From Calvatia gigantea (lineage: Eukaryota > Basidiomycota > Agaricomycetes > Agaricales > Lycoperdaceae), in the NCBI GenBank assembly GCA_025093985.1, contig JACAAK010000008.1:1860001-1924000 (forward strand): a DNA stretch of 64,000 nucleotides, given 5' to 3'. The translations under genes were made by a program, and so were the position numbers. Positions within the stretch are counted from its first letter, which is position 1; the number at the start of each line of letters is the position of its first letter. The notes under the pieces are model-generated. The model was given only the letters and a program-made list of their open reading frames with translations, was not told the DNA's origin and ran no database searches. Shown piece by piece: positions 40,517 to 51,089 of this stretch.

Positions 40517-41039
40517 TCACAGGCGGACACAGGATGATCCCTCCCTTCCATCCCGTCACCCCGAATCAGTAGTCCCGTGGAATTCCCGCGGTTGCGGTGG
40601 GTAAAGAAATATAATTAAGGTTCGGTACCGCCGACGTCCCCGTAACCCGCTCCTATGGAGAAATCGAGAACATTTCATACAAAGAATAACTTTTCTTTTA
40701 CAAGGCTGGGAAGAACGAAATATTATGCTTTTTTCTTTCCGCATTGGCACAAATCCGCATCCTTCCACAAATGGGGGGGGGTCTCCTCGCGAAACATCTG
40801 CTTCCCCCAATCCTGCGCGTTATCTTTGGTTTACCGTTTTTACACACGCAAGAAGTTGGCAAAAAAAAAAAAAAAAAGAAATATCAGACTTTCTCTCGGA
40901 ATGACAAAAAAGGAATGGCGTCGTTACAGGCAGTGTTCCGTCCCGACAGAAGTCATGGTGCACACTGGCAGGAGCTATGTACCTAACCAAATATGGAAGG
41001 AAGTAATTGGCTGCCTTGGATCGTTGTACTATCGTTGTC

Positions 41040-41714
41040 TGGGAGTCTTGGGCAGATAAGAGCCTGAAGCTCATAAGCGTCAGAATAGTAGGAAGAAAAT
41101 AATATGTAGTATCCGCTGTTAGAGGAGCGGAGTGGCGCACTAGAGAGTTTCTTCAAACAACCTTCAATATTCACGGCCTAACGGTGCCGGCTACCCCCCC
41201 GTTACCATTGTTTCGAGACACTTCTGGCCAACTCCAAAACTTTGTTCGGCTTATATTCTTAGAGCTTCGCATTGAGTGCATCCGTGAGCGGCAACATCTC
41301 CACGCAGAAATAAGTCCCGAGGGCCCCACATTGGCTTATTAGTAACTTTCACGCACAAATTCGCAAAGAAGAATTATCAGTATGGCTCGTTGGCGCTGCT
41401 CCATCGCGGTGGGGCCTTGAGGTACCTGCCAATCAGGGAAGGTTGTAACCCATTGAACTTGGCCCGTTGTCCGGCATGCGCTCCGGGAGCCTTGCGTAGT
41501 TAAGAGGGTGAAAACTCGTGAGCATTGTAGTGGCGGGAGAAGGATGACATCTAGTGTCCGTCGTTAGAGGAGCGGCTGAGTGCATTATAGTTTCTTCAAA
41601 CAACCTCCACGGTATATCAGTGCCGACACCCCCCGCTACTACTGTTTCATAATTTCCGGCCGACTCCAAACCTTGTTCGATCCATATCCTCAAGGCTTGG
41701 TATTGGGTATACTT
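41040..41714. repeat. Two diverged direct copies of a 230-245 bp repeat
   Basis: Copy 1 about 41040-41283, copy 2 about 41487-41714. Shared anchors in order are GTTAGAGGAGCGG, GTTTCTTCAAACAACCT, GTGCCG followed by a C-rich run, TACTGTTTC / CATTGTTTC, and GGCC-ACTCCAAA-CTTTGTTCG. No coding capacity or transposon ends recognised. Confidence 0.75.
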
Positions 41715-43283
41715 GTAACATCGCTGGGCCCGAAATCTAAGGAAATTGACTCGGGAATTAAAACACTATTTGACTTGAGCACAGCTACGTACGGTCTCAG
41801 GTTAATTGACATGCTATACATACATGATCGAAACAGGTTCAAGCGCAGGTAAAGTAGCTAAGATAAGCTAAGTTTGGAAGTGGAGCAGTGCCCAAGGCTC
41901 CTGGGTGATTTTTTTCTCAATCGGCCCACTTCCTCTGAAAATATAGGATTTTAGACTGATGGCGAAGAGAGTTTCTCCGTTATCGGAGGTCGCCCGACGG
42001 GGAAGCCCCATTAATTGGAACGAAGAGTATTAACCAAGTAATAGCGCCCAGGTACGTCCCCATCGCTCGTCATTTATACTCGACCAACTTCTCAATGGCG
42101 CATCAATGCATCACGTTGCATTTAACACCTTCCTTAAACGCCGTCGCAAGGCTTCTATAGATGGTTTCAACTTCACAACCAAGATGTCCGGAATAAATCA
42201 ATGAGCTTTGTGTGAGTATCTGATTTCATCATTACTGCGCTAACATTAACACCCAGTCAACTTTAGGCCCTCTTTCATTCCGTCTTCTACCCAATTTCCT
42301 TGGGGCTGCATTAGCCGCTTCATATACTATCGCCGTCAGGTCTTATACTGAAGGCACATTGCTTCCCCAATGACAAAGAAGACAAGTCCAGGCAACTAGC
42401 AAGGAGTTTTCTATGGAGGAACCATCAACGACACCTTGCTCAGACCGCTGATGTCCGGTTTTGGCTACCGAAATCATGTAAGAATCTATGTACTTCCATC
42501 AGCGGTTTCCATTTCTGCGGACCGTGTTGCTATTGGAGGTATGAAAGGGTGCGCTTGCATTTTGTGGCGCGTATACGCGTCATTCATGCTCACCGAAACA
42601 TTTTCATATCACGAAACGCTCTCCACAAATCCATGCTTGAATGGCCGAACTGCGCCCAGGGCCGCCAGTACCGCACGTCGTCTGTGAGCAGAGACATGTT
42701 TTTGGGGATTCTCCCAGGTCGGCTTCTTGAACCCCAGAGGAGTTGTACTATCGCCGGGCGCTCCCCGACGAAGGCGGTTGAGATGGTGTACCCCACCAGC
42801 CCAGCTTGGCGCCCCCATACAGTATCGCATACTGGTGGTAACATACTAGTAGTGGTTCTGGTGCATCTTGCGTTCTCAATGAAGGCCAAGAAAACTCAGC
42901 ACCTACCAAGTTCTCTCACCTCTTGGTTTCTCCTCTGAATGTTATTCTTTGCGCATAGTTGGTGTATCTCCACTGCTACGACATCAATCTATTTAAGGTA
43001 CCAAACCATTGATGGACTCTGCAGTGCCGTTATGCGCGAAGGGTGTTCACCCCACTACTGGCTGATTGTTCCCGCAGTCTCAAGCGCTCTCGGCATTTTG
43101 TAAACCAAAGACATAGCAAAGTTGATGCGCGCACAATCCGGCTGTGTATACCACAACGGTCGGGAGATTATTCAGAAGGCCACTTTCCAAGTGGGGAAAA
43201 CATGGAGTTGAGCAAAAGTTATTTAAGAGACTGCAAAACTGGCAGCAAATGTAACACATTCACCCATCTTATTCTAATACGAA

Positions 43284-45161
43284 ATGGCGACAAAGGTTAA
43301 CGCTGACAACATTCAAGGAGATATCCTGTAAGTCTTCACCACAGACTATGGGGGAAAAAATGCTGACTTCTTTACTCCCGTTCGTACTAGTGCTGGAGGT
43401 TTCCCCAAGAAAGTCGAGACCTTCATCTTCTTCCGAATCACCGACGCAAAGGACTTCGTCAAAGACCTCAAGGACTTGGCGCCTTTGATCAAGACCGTCA
43501 AGGATATCCTTAAAGACAGGGACGACATCAAGAAACACAAAAATGATAAGAAGGGGGGTCTACTTGAGATGGTTGGCGTGAACATCGCTTTATCATACAC
43601 CGGCCTTCGCGCTGTCAGTTATATTTCCGCCCTTAAACCGGACGGTGTCTCATTATATCTGGAACAGATTGGTATCACTGACAAGAAGATGGCTGGGACA
43701 TCCTTGACCTCAGATGGTGGCATTTTCAAGAACGGCGCCATTAAAGATGCCCCGTCCTTGAACGACCCGATGGACGGGGACAAACCTAAGTGGGACAAAG
43801 AGTTCCTAGAGCAGATTGACGGTGTCATTTTGGTAGCTGGCGACAGCGAGAAGACCACGAAGAAGAAAATCAAAGAGGTTATCAAAGTCTTTGGTCCTGC
43901 AGAGAAAAAGTCGTCCATACGAATCGTCAGGAGCATCGACGGTAATGTTAGGCCTGGAGACCAGGACGGCCACGAACCGTAAGCATTAAAGCTTTTGATC
44001 TATCTTTTGGGAGACTTAGACTCGTGCCATAGCTTTGGATTCCAAGATGGCATCTCTAACCCTCTTGTCATTGGCTTCGATCCCGTCCTCCCAGGACCCG
44101 CCCCCATTGATGCCAAATTTATTCTCACAGGCTACAATACGAGCCCACCGGACTGGACAGCCGATGGAAGTTTCCTCGTCTTCCGGTACCTCCTCCAAAA
44201 CTGTTCCTGAATTTCACAATTACCTCAAGGAAAATGCTATCAAGAAGGACCCTGTGACTGGTGGCGACCTTACCGTAGACCAAGGTGCTGATCTACTTGG
44301 TGCAAGATTCTTTGGTCGCTGGAAGAGCGGTAAGTATAACGGTGATTGCTGCGATATCTAGCATTGATTGTTTGTGTGTACTTGTCTAACAGGTGCGCCG
44401 GTTGATGTATCGCCTTTCCGCGATGACCCAGTCTTGGCGAAAGACCCGAAGAGGTGAGACCAAACCAGCGCCCACAATCACATCTTAATTTAATATCCAT
44501 GATCTACGATATTCAGGAACAACGACTTCTCATACACGGGCGAACTCCGAGACAATCACCAATGCCCCTGGGCTGCCCATGTCCGCCGCACGAACCCAAG
44601 GGCGGACTCCACTCGGTTTGGTCCGAACGCACTTGACATTCGCAAGATCGTGAGGCATGGAATAGCCTTTGGTCCTGAGTTGACGGCGGAGGAGCAAGCT
44701 CAAGGCAAAACGAAACTTGAACGTGGATTGCTTTTCGCCTGTTATCAAGCCAACATCAATGACGGTTTCCGATTCCAGCAGAGGAGTAAGTCGAACTGGT
44801 CACGGACTTTGTTTGAGCTCTAATTGTTGTGATAGGCTGGTCCAATAATCCCACCTTCCCGTTCATTGGCGGAGATGTCGCTCCAAGCCACGTACCAGGG
44901 TCAGTTAAATCTACACTTGCCACCTATAGCTACCAATTAAAAAGGCGTTGCCTTAGATTGGACCCCATCATTGGTCAAGGCTCCCCAGCTGCACCCCGGA
45001 CCATGACTGGATATGACCCCAGCACTGCGAATGATCCATCGCAGAAGCCGTTGACACCGCCTGATTTCGTTATTACTCGTGGGGCAGGCTACTTCTTCTC
45101 CCCGTCCATCAAGACCCTGCGCAACATTAATAAACTGGTCAATGATGATAATGACGATTGA
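43284..45161 (+). CDS. DyP-type heme peroxidase
   Basis: Dye-decolorising peroxidase, a heme enzyme that oxidises dyes and lignin-like aromatics with H2O2. The start MATKVNADNIQGDIL is at 43284 and the stop at 45161; exons include 43284-43327, 43391-43613 and 43668 onward. The 54-nt stretch 43614-43667 is open in frame but has GT-AG ends and removing it gives the family sequence GLRA-IGITD. The distal motif is FGFQDGISNP (Asp of GxxDG), the proximal heme His is in CPWAAHVRRTNPRAD, and the distal Arg in IVRHGIAFGPE. No signal peptide is seen at this start. An extra A near 44199 separates FRYLLQ from VPEFHNYL. A truncated paralogous copy lies at 47287-47765. Confidence 0.92.
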
Positions 45162-45542
45162 GCGTCTTTGGCGGGAGATGTTTTGTTTAGGACTTTCTAT
45201 CAAATATAAGTTAGTATGGCCGACCTATGTACTCGATATATCTACATATTGTTATAAACCTTGTCTCGTTCCTTCCTCGTGGTTTTATTCGGTGGCAACG
45301 CCGCGACAGAAGGCTTTTAGTTAGGAATCTCCTTGCGGGACAGGCCTGCTCGTGAACTTGGAGGTATAGATCCCGAGTGAAAGGATAACTCGTCCATGAA
45401 CGTTTGAACCTCAAGTAAGAAACCATTTCTGGGGGAAGCTCTAATGGCAAATAATCAAGTTTTGTGGGCTGCTGGGACGTCCGTAACAAGTCCTTCAAGA
45501 GTTTAATTTTGGTGTGGTTTTCCATTGGTTAGATATACTTTC
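45162..45542. other. Convergent intergenic region
   Basis: About 380 bp between the stops of the DyP gene (plus) and the first SurE gene (minus). A 104-codon minus-strand frame exists but shows no family signature. Confidence 0.4.
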
Positions 45543-46831
45543 TTACTGGCAACTCAAAATAGACTTCAACTTATTCGCAACGATCCCCTGCGTTTTTGCA
45601 TCTACATCTTGAATGGTGACAGCGTCGTACACGCTCACAGTAACCCAACACCCGTCCGGCACCTGAATCGCGGTCAACTCGTCCGTCAAGACACCGCCGT
45701 TTCCACACACGTCGACGTCCGGCGTGGTACCTGCAACCGCAGGCGCAAGCCGCGTGAAGATCCACTTGAAGTCGCTCACATTTGGGCAAAATGTTGCGTT
45801 TGTTGGTGGGTAGTTGACATTCACTACGGCGCCTGGGGGAAGGATGGCCGACCGGTCATTGTGGCCTTCGTCTGAATTGAACGGAGCGAGAAGAGTTTCG
45901 ACCAGGCGGAGTGTGAGAGTGTTGTACGTTTGTGCTGCGACTGTGAGCGGGGATGTTGGGTCGGTCGTGAGGGTTGTATACGAAATGTGGGCAGCCGTGA
46001 AGCCTGAAAAAGCCACGGCTGGGACACCCAGCATCACAGCTTGTGCCGCTGCTCGACTAGTTGGAGTCTTCAGATGAGTGCATACGCTTGGAGAGGCTAG
46101 GATATCGGCTTACCAGGTACCTGAACCTCGTATCCCAGGACCGAGATTGACTTAATTTACAAATGAGGAGGGATGCACAGACCAAGGAATCCGAGAAAGG
46201 CTCACCCCCTACGTTGGATCCACTTACAACAAAATCTGGTTTCTTTCCATTGAAGAACTCGGGCGCGACCGTTTCTATTCCAAACCTTACAGCATCGACA
46301 CTGAAAAGAAATCCGTCGTCTCCTACACCCTGCTAGAGATCGAAGGCGCTTACGGGAACGCGTTGACGTAGTTCAGGCGCGCTAATTGAACATTCCGTGG
46401 GTCCAATCCGTTTATCTCAATCACCAATGATACTCACGATCAGTCTCGTTAAACCCCGTAGCAGGCGATCCAGTGGGACACGAGTCAAATTCACATGGCG
46501 CGGTGAGGATACTTGGTACCGCGGTTGTGTTTCCTGTCCCTGATTTATTCGATGCAGGGCAGGACAGTATCAACTGTGCACCAAGTGCGTTACCCACAAG
46601 ACAATATCAGTCAAGTACGATCAGGGGCATGGAATATTATGAGAAACGGACATTGAATCTTCCGACCGCATCAAGAGTGTCGAATTCCGATCGAATTTGT
46701 GCCTCGGCCCAGCCATCATCGTTCGTTACGAGGATATTAGTATGACGTGGTTTGGTCGCTCGTTCAATGGGATTCGCAAGCACGATGGAGAGCAACGGGA
46801 AGAGGAGTAGAGTGGGTCGCATTATGATCAA
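45543..46831 (-). CDS. Secreted SurE-family 5'/3'-nucleotidase, copy 1
   Basis: SurE-type metal-dependent phosphatase. Exons 46831-46652, 46573-46438, 46381-46354, 46300-46206, 46151-46114 and 46056-45543 give about 329 residues. The N-terminus (start 46831, or Met at 46822) carries a signal peptide, RPTLLLFPLLSIVLANP. The metal site is NILVTNDDGWAEAQIRSEFD. Further SurE blocks are RFGIETVAPEFFNGKKPDFV, VVSGSNVG, NLGPGI, AQAVMLGVPAVAFSG and ILPPGAVVNVNYPP. The exon total is one base over; the likely extra base is near 46140, in the NLGPG codons. The 3' end is TILSCQ-like (LKSILSCQ). Confidence 0.87.
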
Positions 46832-47286
46832 GAGACTCGCTCTTTCGCCATTGCGCAGGGAGTATTTATGTGACTCTGAATCTCGAAATGGTGAAGCCTA
46901 AAGGATTCGTTACCCAAACCTGGAATGAGGCCTCCGAAGTGTGTGGTCTTGCTGGAGTTTCGAGCTTCGCTCTTCTGATTCCCCGGAGGAATTGCCACGA
47001 GAAGCAACAGTGAGAAATCCAACCACTGTTCCCTCGGTACGTTACCCGCACGTAAGCTTTTGGAATGATGGAGTGGGCCTTCAAATGCGAGAGCTTTTGG
47101 ACTTCTTCTCTTATTCGTTTCCCCCAGGCACGCTTCTATCAGAAGCTGCAGTTCAGCGGAGACCATGTACTACAACAGCGAATCAGAGGACGCATGTGCC
47201 AACTTACCCCCACCCCTTTACTGACAATTTAAGATAGATTTATAGACAAGTGGACCATTACACTAAGCGACCGAAGTGCATAATCT
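46832..47286. promoter_or_regulatory. Upstream region of SurE copy 1, duplicated near 52.9 kb
   Basis: Positions about 46960-47180 align with about 52870-53060: GAGCTTC/GAACTTC, GAGAAGCAAC, GGCACG-TTCTAT-AGAAGCT anchors occur in the same order. The segment about 47205-47245 carries a remnant of a SurE 3' end (CCCTTTACTGACAATTTAAGA). So the SurE promoter was copied along with the gene. Confidence 0.55.
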
Positions 47287-47765
47287 TTGTGTGCACTTGT
47301 CTAACAGGTGCGCCGGTTGATAAATATCGCCTTTCCGCGATGGCCCACACTTGACGAAAGCTACCCGAAGAGGTGAGACCAAGCCAGCGCCCACAATGAC
47401 ATCTTAATTTAACATCCATATTCTACGATATTCAGGAACAACGACTTCTCATCCACGGGTGAGCTCCGAGACAATCATAAATGCCCCTGGGCTGCCCATG
47501 TCCGCCGCACGAACCCAAGGACGGACTCCACTCTGTTCGGTCCGAATGCACTTGACATTCGCAAGATCGTGAGGCATGGAATAGCCTTTGGTCCCGAGCT
47601 GACTGAGGAGGAGCGTGCTCAAGGCAAAACGAAACTTGAACGTGGATTGCTTTTCGCTTGTTATCAATATAACATCAATGACGGCCTCCGATTCCAGCAG
47701 AGGAGGAAATCAAACTGGTCGTGGGCTTTGTTTGAGCTCTAATTGTTGTTTAGGCTGGGCGAACA
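47287..47765 (+). pseudogene. Truncated copy of the DyP peroxidase gene (3' half)
   Basis: Closely matches 44373-44840 of the DyP gene, including the intron and both exon borders (CTTGTCTAACAG acceptor; ATATTCAG acceptor). It retains the proximal-His block CPWAAHVRRTNPRTDST and the Arg block IVRHGIAFGPE, but the first exon part has an insertion/deletion series (GATAAATATCGCC) and the sequence stops matching after the GCTGGGCGAACAACCC region. It lacks the 5' half and the C-terminus. Confidence 0.88.
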
Positions 47766-48356
47766 ACCCCGGCTGTAACATTCACATTCTCCTTTTTCGA
47801 CAGTCCAGCAAAAATTCCATCCTCTTTTTGTTTTTTATACTTGTGACATTGGATCATGGTCTCATTCAGTATCTTTCTGGCCTTGATGATTATATGTTGG
47901 GGTTTCGCTCTTACTCAAATCCGGTGTTCCGGCGGTTTTCGCTTCCGTTCTAGGGTATCCAGATATGCCTGCTTTGTGACCTCCTTTGGAATAAATTCTG
48001 AACGTTCTTCCGGTTAGTAGCGGCCTCTGTAGACGTCGTTATGAGCGTCCTCGATCTTCCACTCAGAGCCCGGAGCTTGCCGTTGTATGTAGTGCTAACG
48101 ATAAAGAGATGCCGAACGACAGCGCCTTTTCCTATATCGACAGCGTATCCACCATTTTGCAAATCGCGAACTTCACTGCGACCTCCAATCCTGATCAATT
48201 TTCCAACAGCCCACCACAAACGCAACGTCCCCGCTTGTCTCCGAGCACGAAAGGAACATCTGGATCAATAACCCAGGCTACTGTGGGCGGAACGGCTATT
48301 TCATTGGTTGATGAACTAGGCCGGATGGTGGTTAACAGTGGTAGCATACTCAGAGT
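47766..48356. other. Unassigned stretch before the SurE relic
   Basis: A 100-codon frame from about 48109 (MPNDSAFSYIDSVST) continues into the SurE relic but matches no family I recognise. Possibly debris from rearrangement. Confidence 0.35.
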
Positions 48357-48549
48357 CCGCCTTTTTTGGTTGGATACGATATGGCGAAATTCGACACCCC
48401 CGAAGCGGTTGGAGGATTCAATGTCCGTTGCTCATATTGTCCCTTGTCCTCAACTAAACTCGGCTGGTGTTGTCTTGTGGGTGGTGTATTTATTATACAG
48501 GCGACTGTAAGCCTGCAGTGACAACTGCTAGGCTCCACCAGATACAATA

Positions 48550-50154
48550 CAGTAAGGGACAAAACCCTTCCAATGATTTTGACTTTTTCATGAAATCTCA
48601 AATAACTCAGCAACCACTAAGCCAATTCATTTCAAATTTTGAATGAAGGTAGTCATGCTTCTTATCTACAAATATGTTTAAGCATTTAATATTATACTTT
48701 GTTTCTATGGAGATATGAATTATTGAATATTATGAGTGCATTGGAAGGGTTTTGTCCCTCATCTTCTCCAGGCACATAACTCTGTTTACTGCTCTCAAAC
48801 AAATTCAAATAAAATCATATGATGAGAGTAGATTGTGTATAAAGATGAAAGCTTACTTCTCCAGGCCAAAGTAACCCAATAACTTATCTTCTGTTGACAT
48901 GAAACCTCTCTCTTCTTCTCAGATTGATCATATTCTCTTTCTCCTTGACAAAGGACATACTGCTACCCAAATTGCTTCCACTACTGGTTATTCCCTCAGT
49001 ACTATCTCTAGAGTTCGCTCTAAACATAGGCCAACAATTTCCAAATCCACTGGTGGCCGTCCAAGCAAGCTTTCCCCCTCTGATACCAAATATGCCATTC
49101 GACTTCTTACCTCTTGCAAGGCCAATAATGCCTCTCAGGTCACAAAGGCCCTCCAAAATGTTACCAACCAACCTGTTTCATCCAAAACAATTTGAAGGAC
49201 ACTCAAAAGGGCAGGGATGAAGGCTGTAGTGAAGAGAAAACGGCCTTTACTCACTAGGGTTCACAAGCAGAAGAGGCTGGTGTTTGCAAAAACATATGCA
49301 AACTGGACTGTGGAGGACTGGAAGCAGGTAGTTTGGACAGATGAGACTAAAATCAATCGGATGGGGTCAGATGGAAGGCATTGGGTGTGGAAAACAGCAG
49401 GAGAGGGGCTTAGTGACAGGCTGGTGAATGGAACTGTCAAGTTTGAAGGAGGTTCTTGCATGATATGGGGGTGCATGCTATGGCAGGGGCCTGGCCATAT
49501 ACACCACATTGAAGGTACCATGGATGGTGACCTTTATGTTTGCATTTTGGATGACAAACTTTACCAAAGTCTCAAGAAATACAGGAAGAAGAAGTGGCAA
49601 GTCCTTTTCCAACAGGACAATGACCCCAAACACACAAGCAAAAAAGCAAAAATGTGGCTTGAAAACAGTGGTTTAAAGGTTATGGAGTGGCCACCACAGT
49701 CCCCAGACCTTAATCCCATTGAATAGCTCTGGACTTATGTCAAAAACAGGCTAGAAGAGTATGAAAACTACCCTTCCAGCATAACTGAACTCAGAGAAAG
49801 GGTGGATATAGAATGGGGCAAAATTCCTGCATCAGTGTGTCAGAATTTGATAGAGAGTATGCCTAGGAGGGTTCAGGCTGTTTTACAGGCCAAAGGGGGC
49901 TATACAAAGTACTAGAGAACTGATTTTGTGTAGTTTCAGACAGAGGGACAAAACCCTTCCAATGGACTCATAATGTTGATTAATTCATATCACCACAGGA
50001 ACTTAATATTACATAATGCTGTTTATACCTATTTGTAGATAAGATACAAGACTACCTACATTTAAATTCTGAAGTGGATACCTTTACTGGTTGCTGAGTT
50101 ATTTGAGATTTTATGAAAAAGTCAAAATCATTGGAAGGGTTTTGTCCCTTACTG
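48550..50154 (+). mobile_element. Tc1/mariner-type DNA transposon, 1,605 bp, TA target duplication
   Basis: Flanked by TA at 48548-48549 and 50155-50156. Terminal inverted repeats start CAGTAAGGGACAAAACCC; the outer 67 bp (48550-48616 and 50088-50154) differ at one base, and weaker matching extends to about 211 bp on each side (to 48760 and from 49943). Each repeat also ends internally with the reverse complement of the terminal 21-bp motif (GGGTTTTGTCCCT). A degenerate transposase gene lies between. Sits inside the solo LTR, so it is the youngest insertion here. Confidence 0.93.
48899..49915 (+). pseudogene. Tc1-type transposase with two in-frame stops
   Basis: N-terminal helix-turn-helix (QIDHILFLLDKGHTATQIA, GYSLSTISRVRSKH), then the DDE domain: VVWTDETKIN, VLFQQDNDPKHTS and SPDLNPIE, with 34 residues between the second Asp and the Glu (DD34E). 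The frame is interrupted by TGA at about 49193-49195 (after QPVSSKTI) and TAG at 49724-49726 (after LNPIE), then ends at 49915 after GGYTKY. Both stops are one C-to-T change away from Arg (CGA) and Gln (CAG) codons. Likely inactive on its own. Confidence 0.9.
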
Positions 50155-51089
50155 TATGTGACTTATGTTCCCTCGGAAATGAACAGACTCGAAGTCACGA
50201 TTTTGGTTGTATGAGGAATACACGCGTGTAGAGAGATAATAGCAGCTCAAGAGGGGGAAAGAGAAGAGAGAGATCCCGAGAAGGGAGGTGTCCGTTTATA
50301 TGCTTCTTCGAGTGAGGTCTGTGCGTTGTTTATTGTTAGTTCGTTATCACGGGGTCAGTCCGATCGTTGATCCGTTAGTCATAAACATGTATACATGTTT
50401 ACAGCGACACTCTCTTGCCCTGCATCAAATAAATCAAAAAATACAATCGGAGTACCAAGCACCCTCACTGAGCCATGCTAATTTAACGGAACGTCCGATG
50501 GATGCACCTGAACTACGCCAACGCGTTCCCGCACGCACTTTCTTTATTATGCAACAAGTTCTAGAAATGACAACCCTCGCCAGAACCAACGCTTTAAGGT
50601 TCGGAATTGAAACACTCGCGTCTGGGTTTTCCAATGGGAAGAAACCAAGATTTTGTGGTAAGTGGACCTCACTTCCAAACTTAGTCAAACCCCGTCCCGA
50701 GGTTAGGTCTCCAAGCCCACGCATTCACCTGAAAGCCCCAAACAGCCGAGCATCCGTAGTCTGTTATGCCTCAGTACACATGTACAACACTCTCGCACTC
50801 CGCCTGGTCGAAATACTTCTCGGTCCATTTGATGCAGACGAAGGCCACAATGATCGGTCGGCCTTAAATTGTATGTCAATCGTCCATCAACAAATACAAC
50901 ATTTGCCCAAATGTTGGCGACTTCAAATGTATTTTTACGCGGCTTGCACCTCCGGTTGCGGGTACCACGCAGGACCTCGATGTGTGTGAAAACGGCAGTA
51001 TCTCAAAAGATGAATTGACTGCAATTCAGGTGCCGGGTGGTTCTAATGATTGGAGCCAAGCCTGAACTTTATCTTGGTTGGGAGTAGGG

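Larger units (their letters stand above)
40254..43283. other. Gene-poor 3-kb stretch with local repeats
   Basis: Between the kelch gene and the DyP gene. It contains the tandem 62-bp repeat (40393-40516), a poly-A tract (40861-40877), and a diverged 240-bp direct repeat (41040-41714). Frames at 42436-42938 are open for up to 129 codons on the plus strand but match nothing I recognise and have no clear splice extension. Confidence 0.5.
48506..50403. mobile_element. Solo LTR (about 291 bp without the Tc1 insertion), TSD GCGAC
   Basis: Begins TGTAAGCC at 48506 and ends ATGTTTACA at 50403, i.e. TG...CA with matching TGTAA/TTACA ends. It is flanked by GCGAC at 48501-48505 and 50404-50408; removing one copy plus the insert restores the SurE exon border seen in relic 2. 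No retroelement coding region is present, so recombination has left a single LTR. The Tc1 element lies inside it. Confidence 0.75.
48357..51045 (+). pseudogene. SurE relic 1, interrupted by solo LTR and Tc1 element
   Basis: Two SurE-derived pieces in plus orientation. The left piece (48357-48505) covers the end of exon 1 and the first intron, equivalent to 53335-53455 of relic 2. The right piece starts at 50404 with CGACACTCTCTTGCCCTGCAT (exon 2) and continues with remnants of the GIET, CTC-CGCCTGGTCGAAA and GACGAAGGCCACAATGATCGG blocks to about 51025 (ACTGCAATTCAGGTGCCGGG). The junction is filled by the LTR/Tc1 insertion; further internal deletions and stops make it non-functional. Confidence 0.82.

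Noticed and set aside
42436..42938. Possible gene in the 40-43 kb gap
   Set aside because: Open for up to 129 codons but no recognisable domain, no consistent splice structure and competing frames on both strands.
43614..43667. In-frame coding segment in the DyP gene
   Set aside because: It is open, but has GT-AG ends and a length divisible by three; family alignment from memory favours removal as an intron.
46828..47166. 112-codon minus-strand frame upstream of SurE copy 1
   Set aside because: It coincides with the duplicated SurE upstream region and has no domain; treated as non-coding.
47205..47245. Independent small gene next to the DyP fragment
   Set aside because: The sequence is a short SurE 3'-end remnant and not a coding unit.
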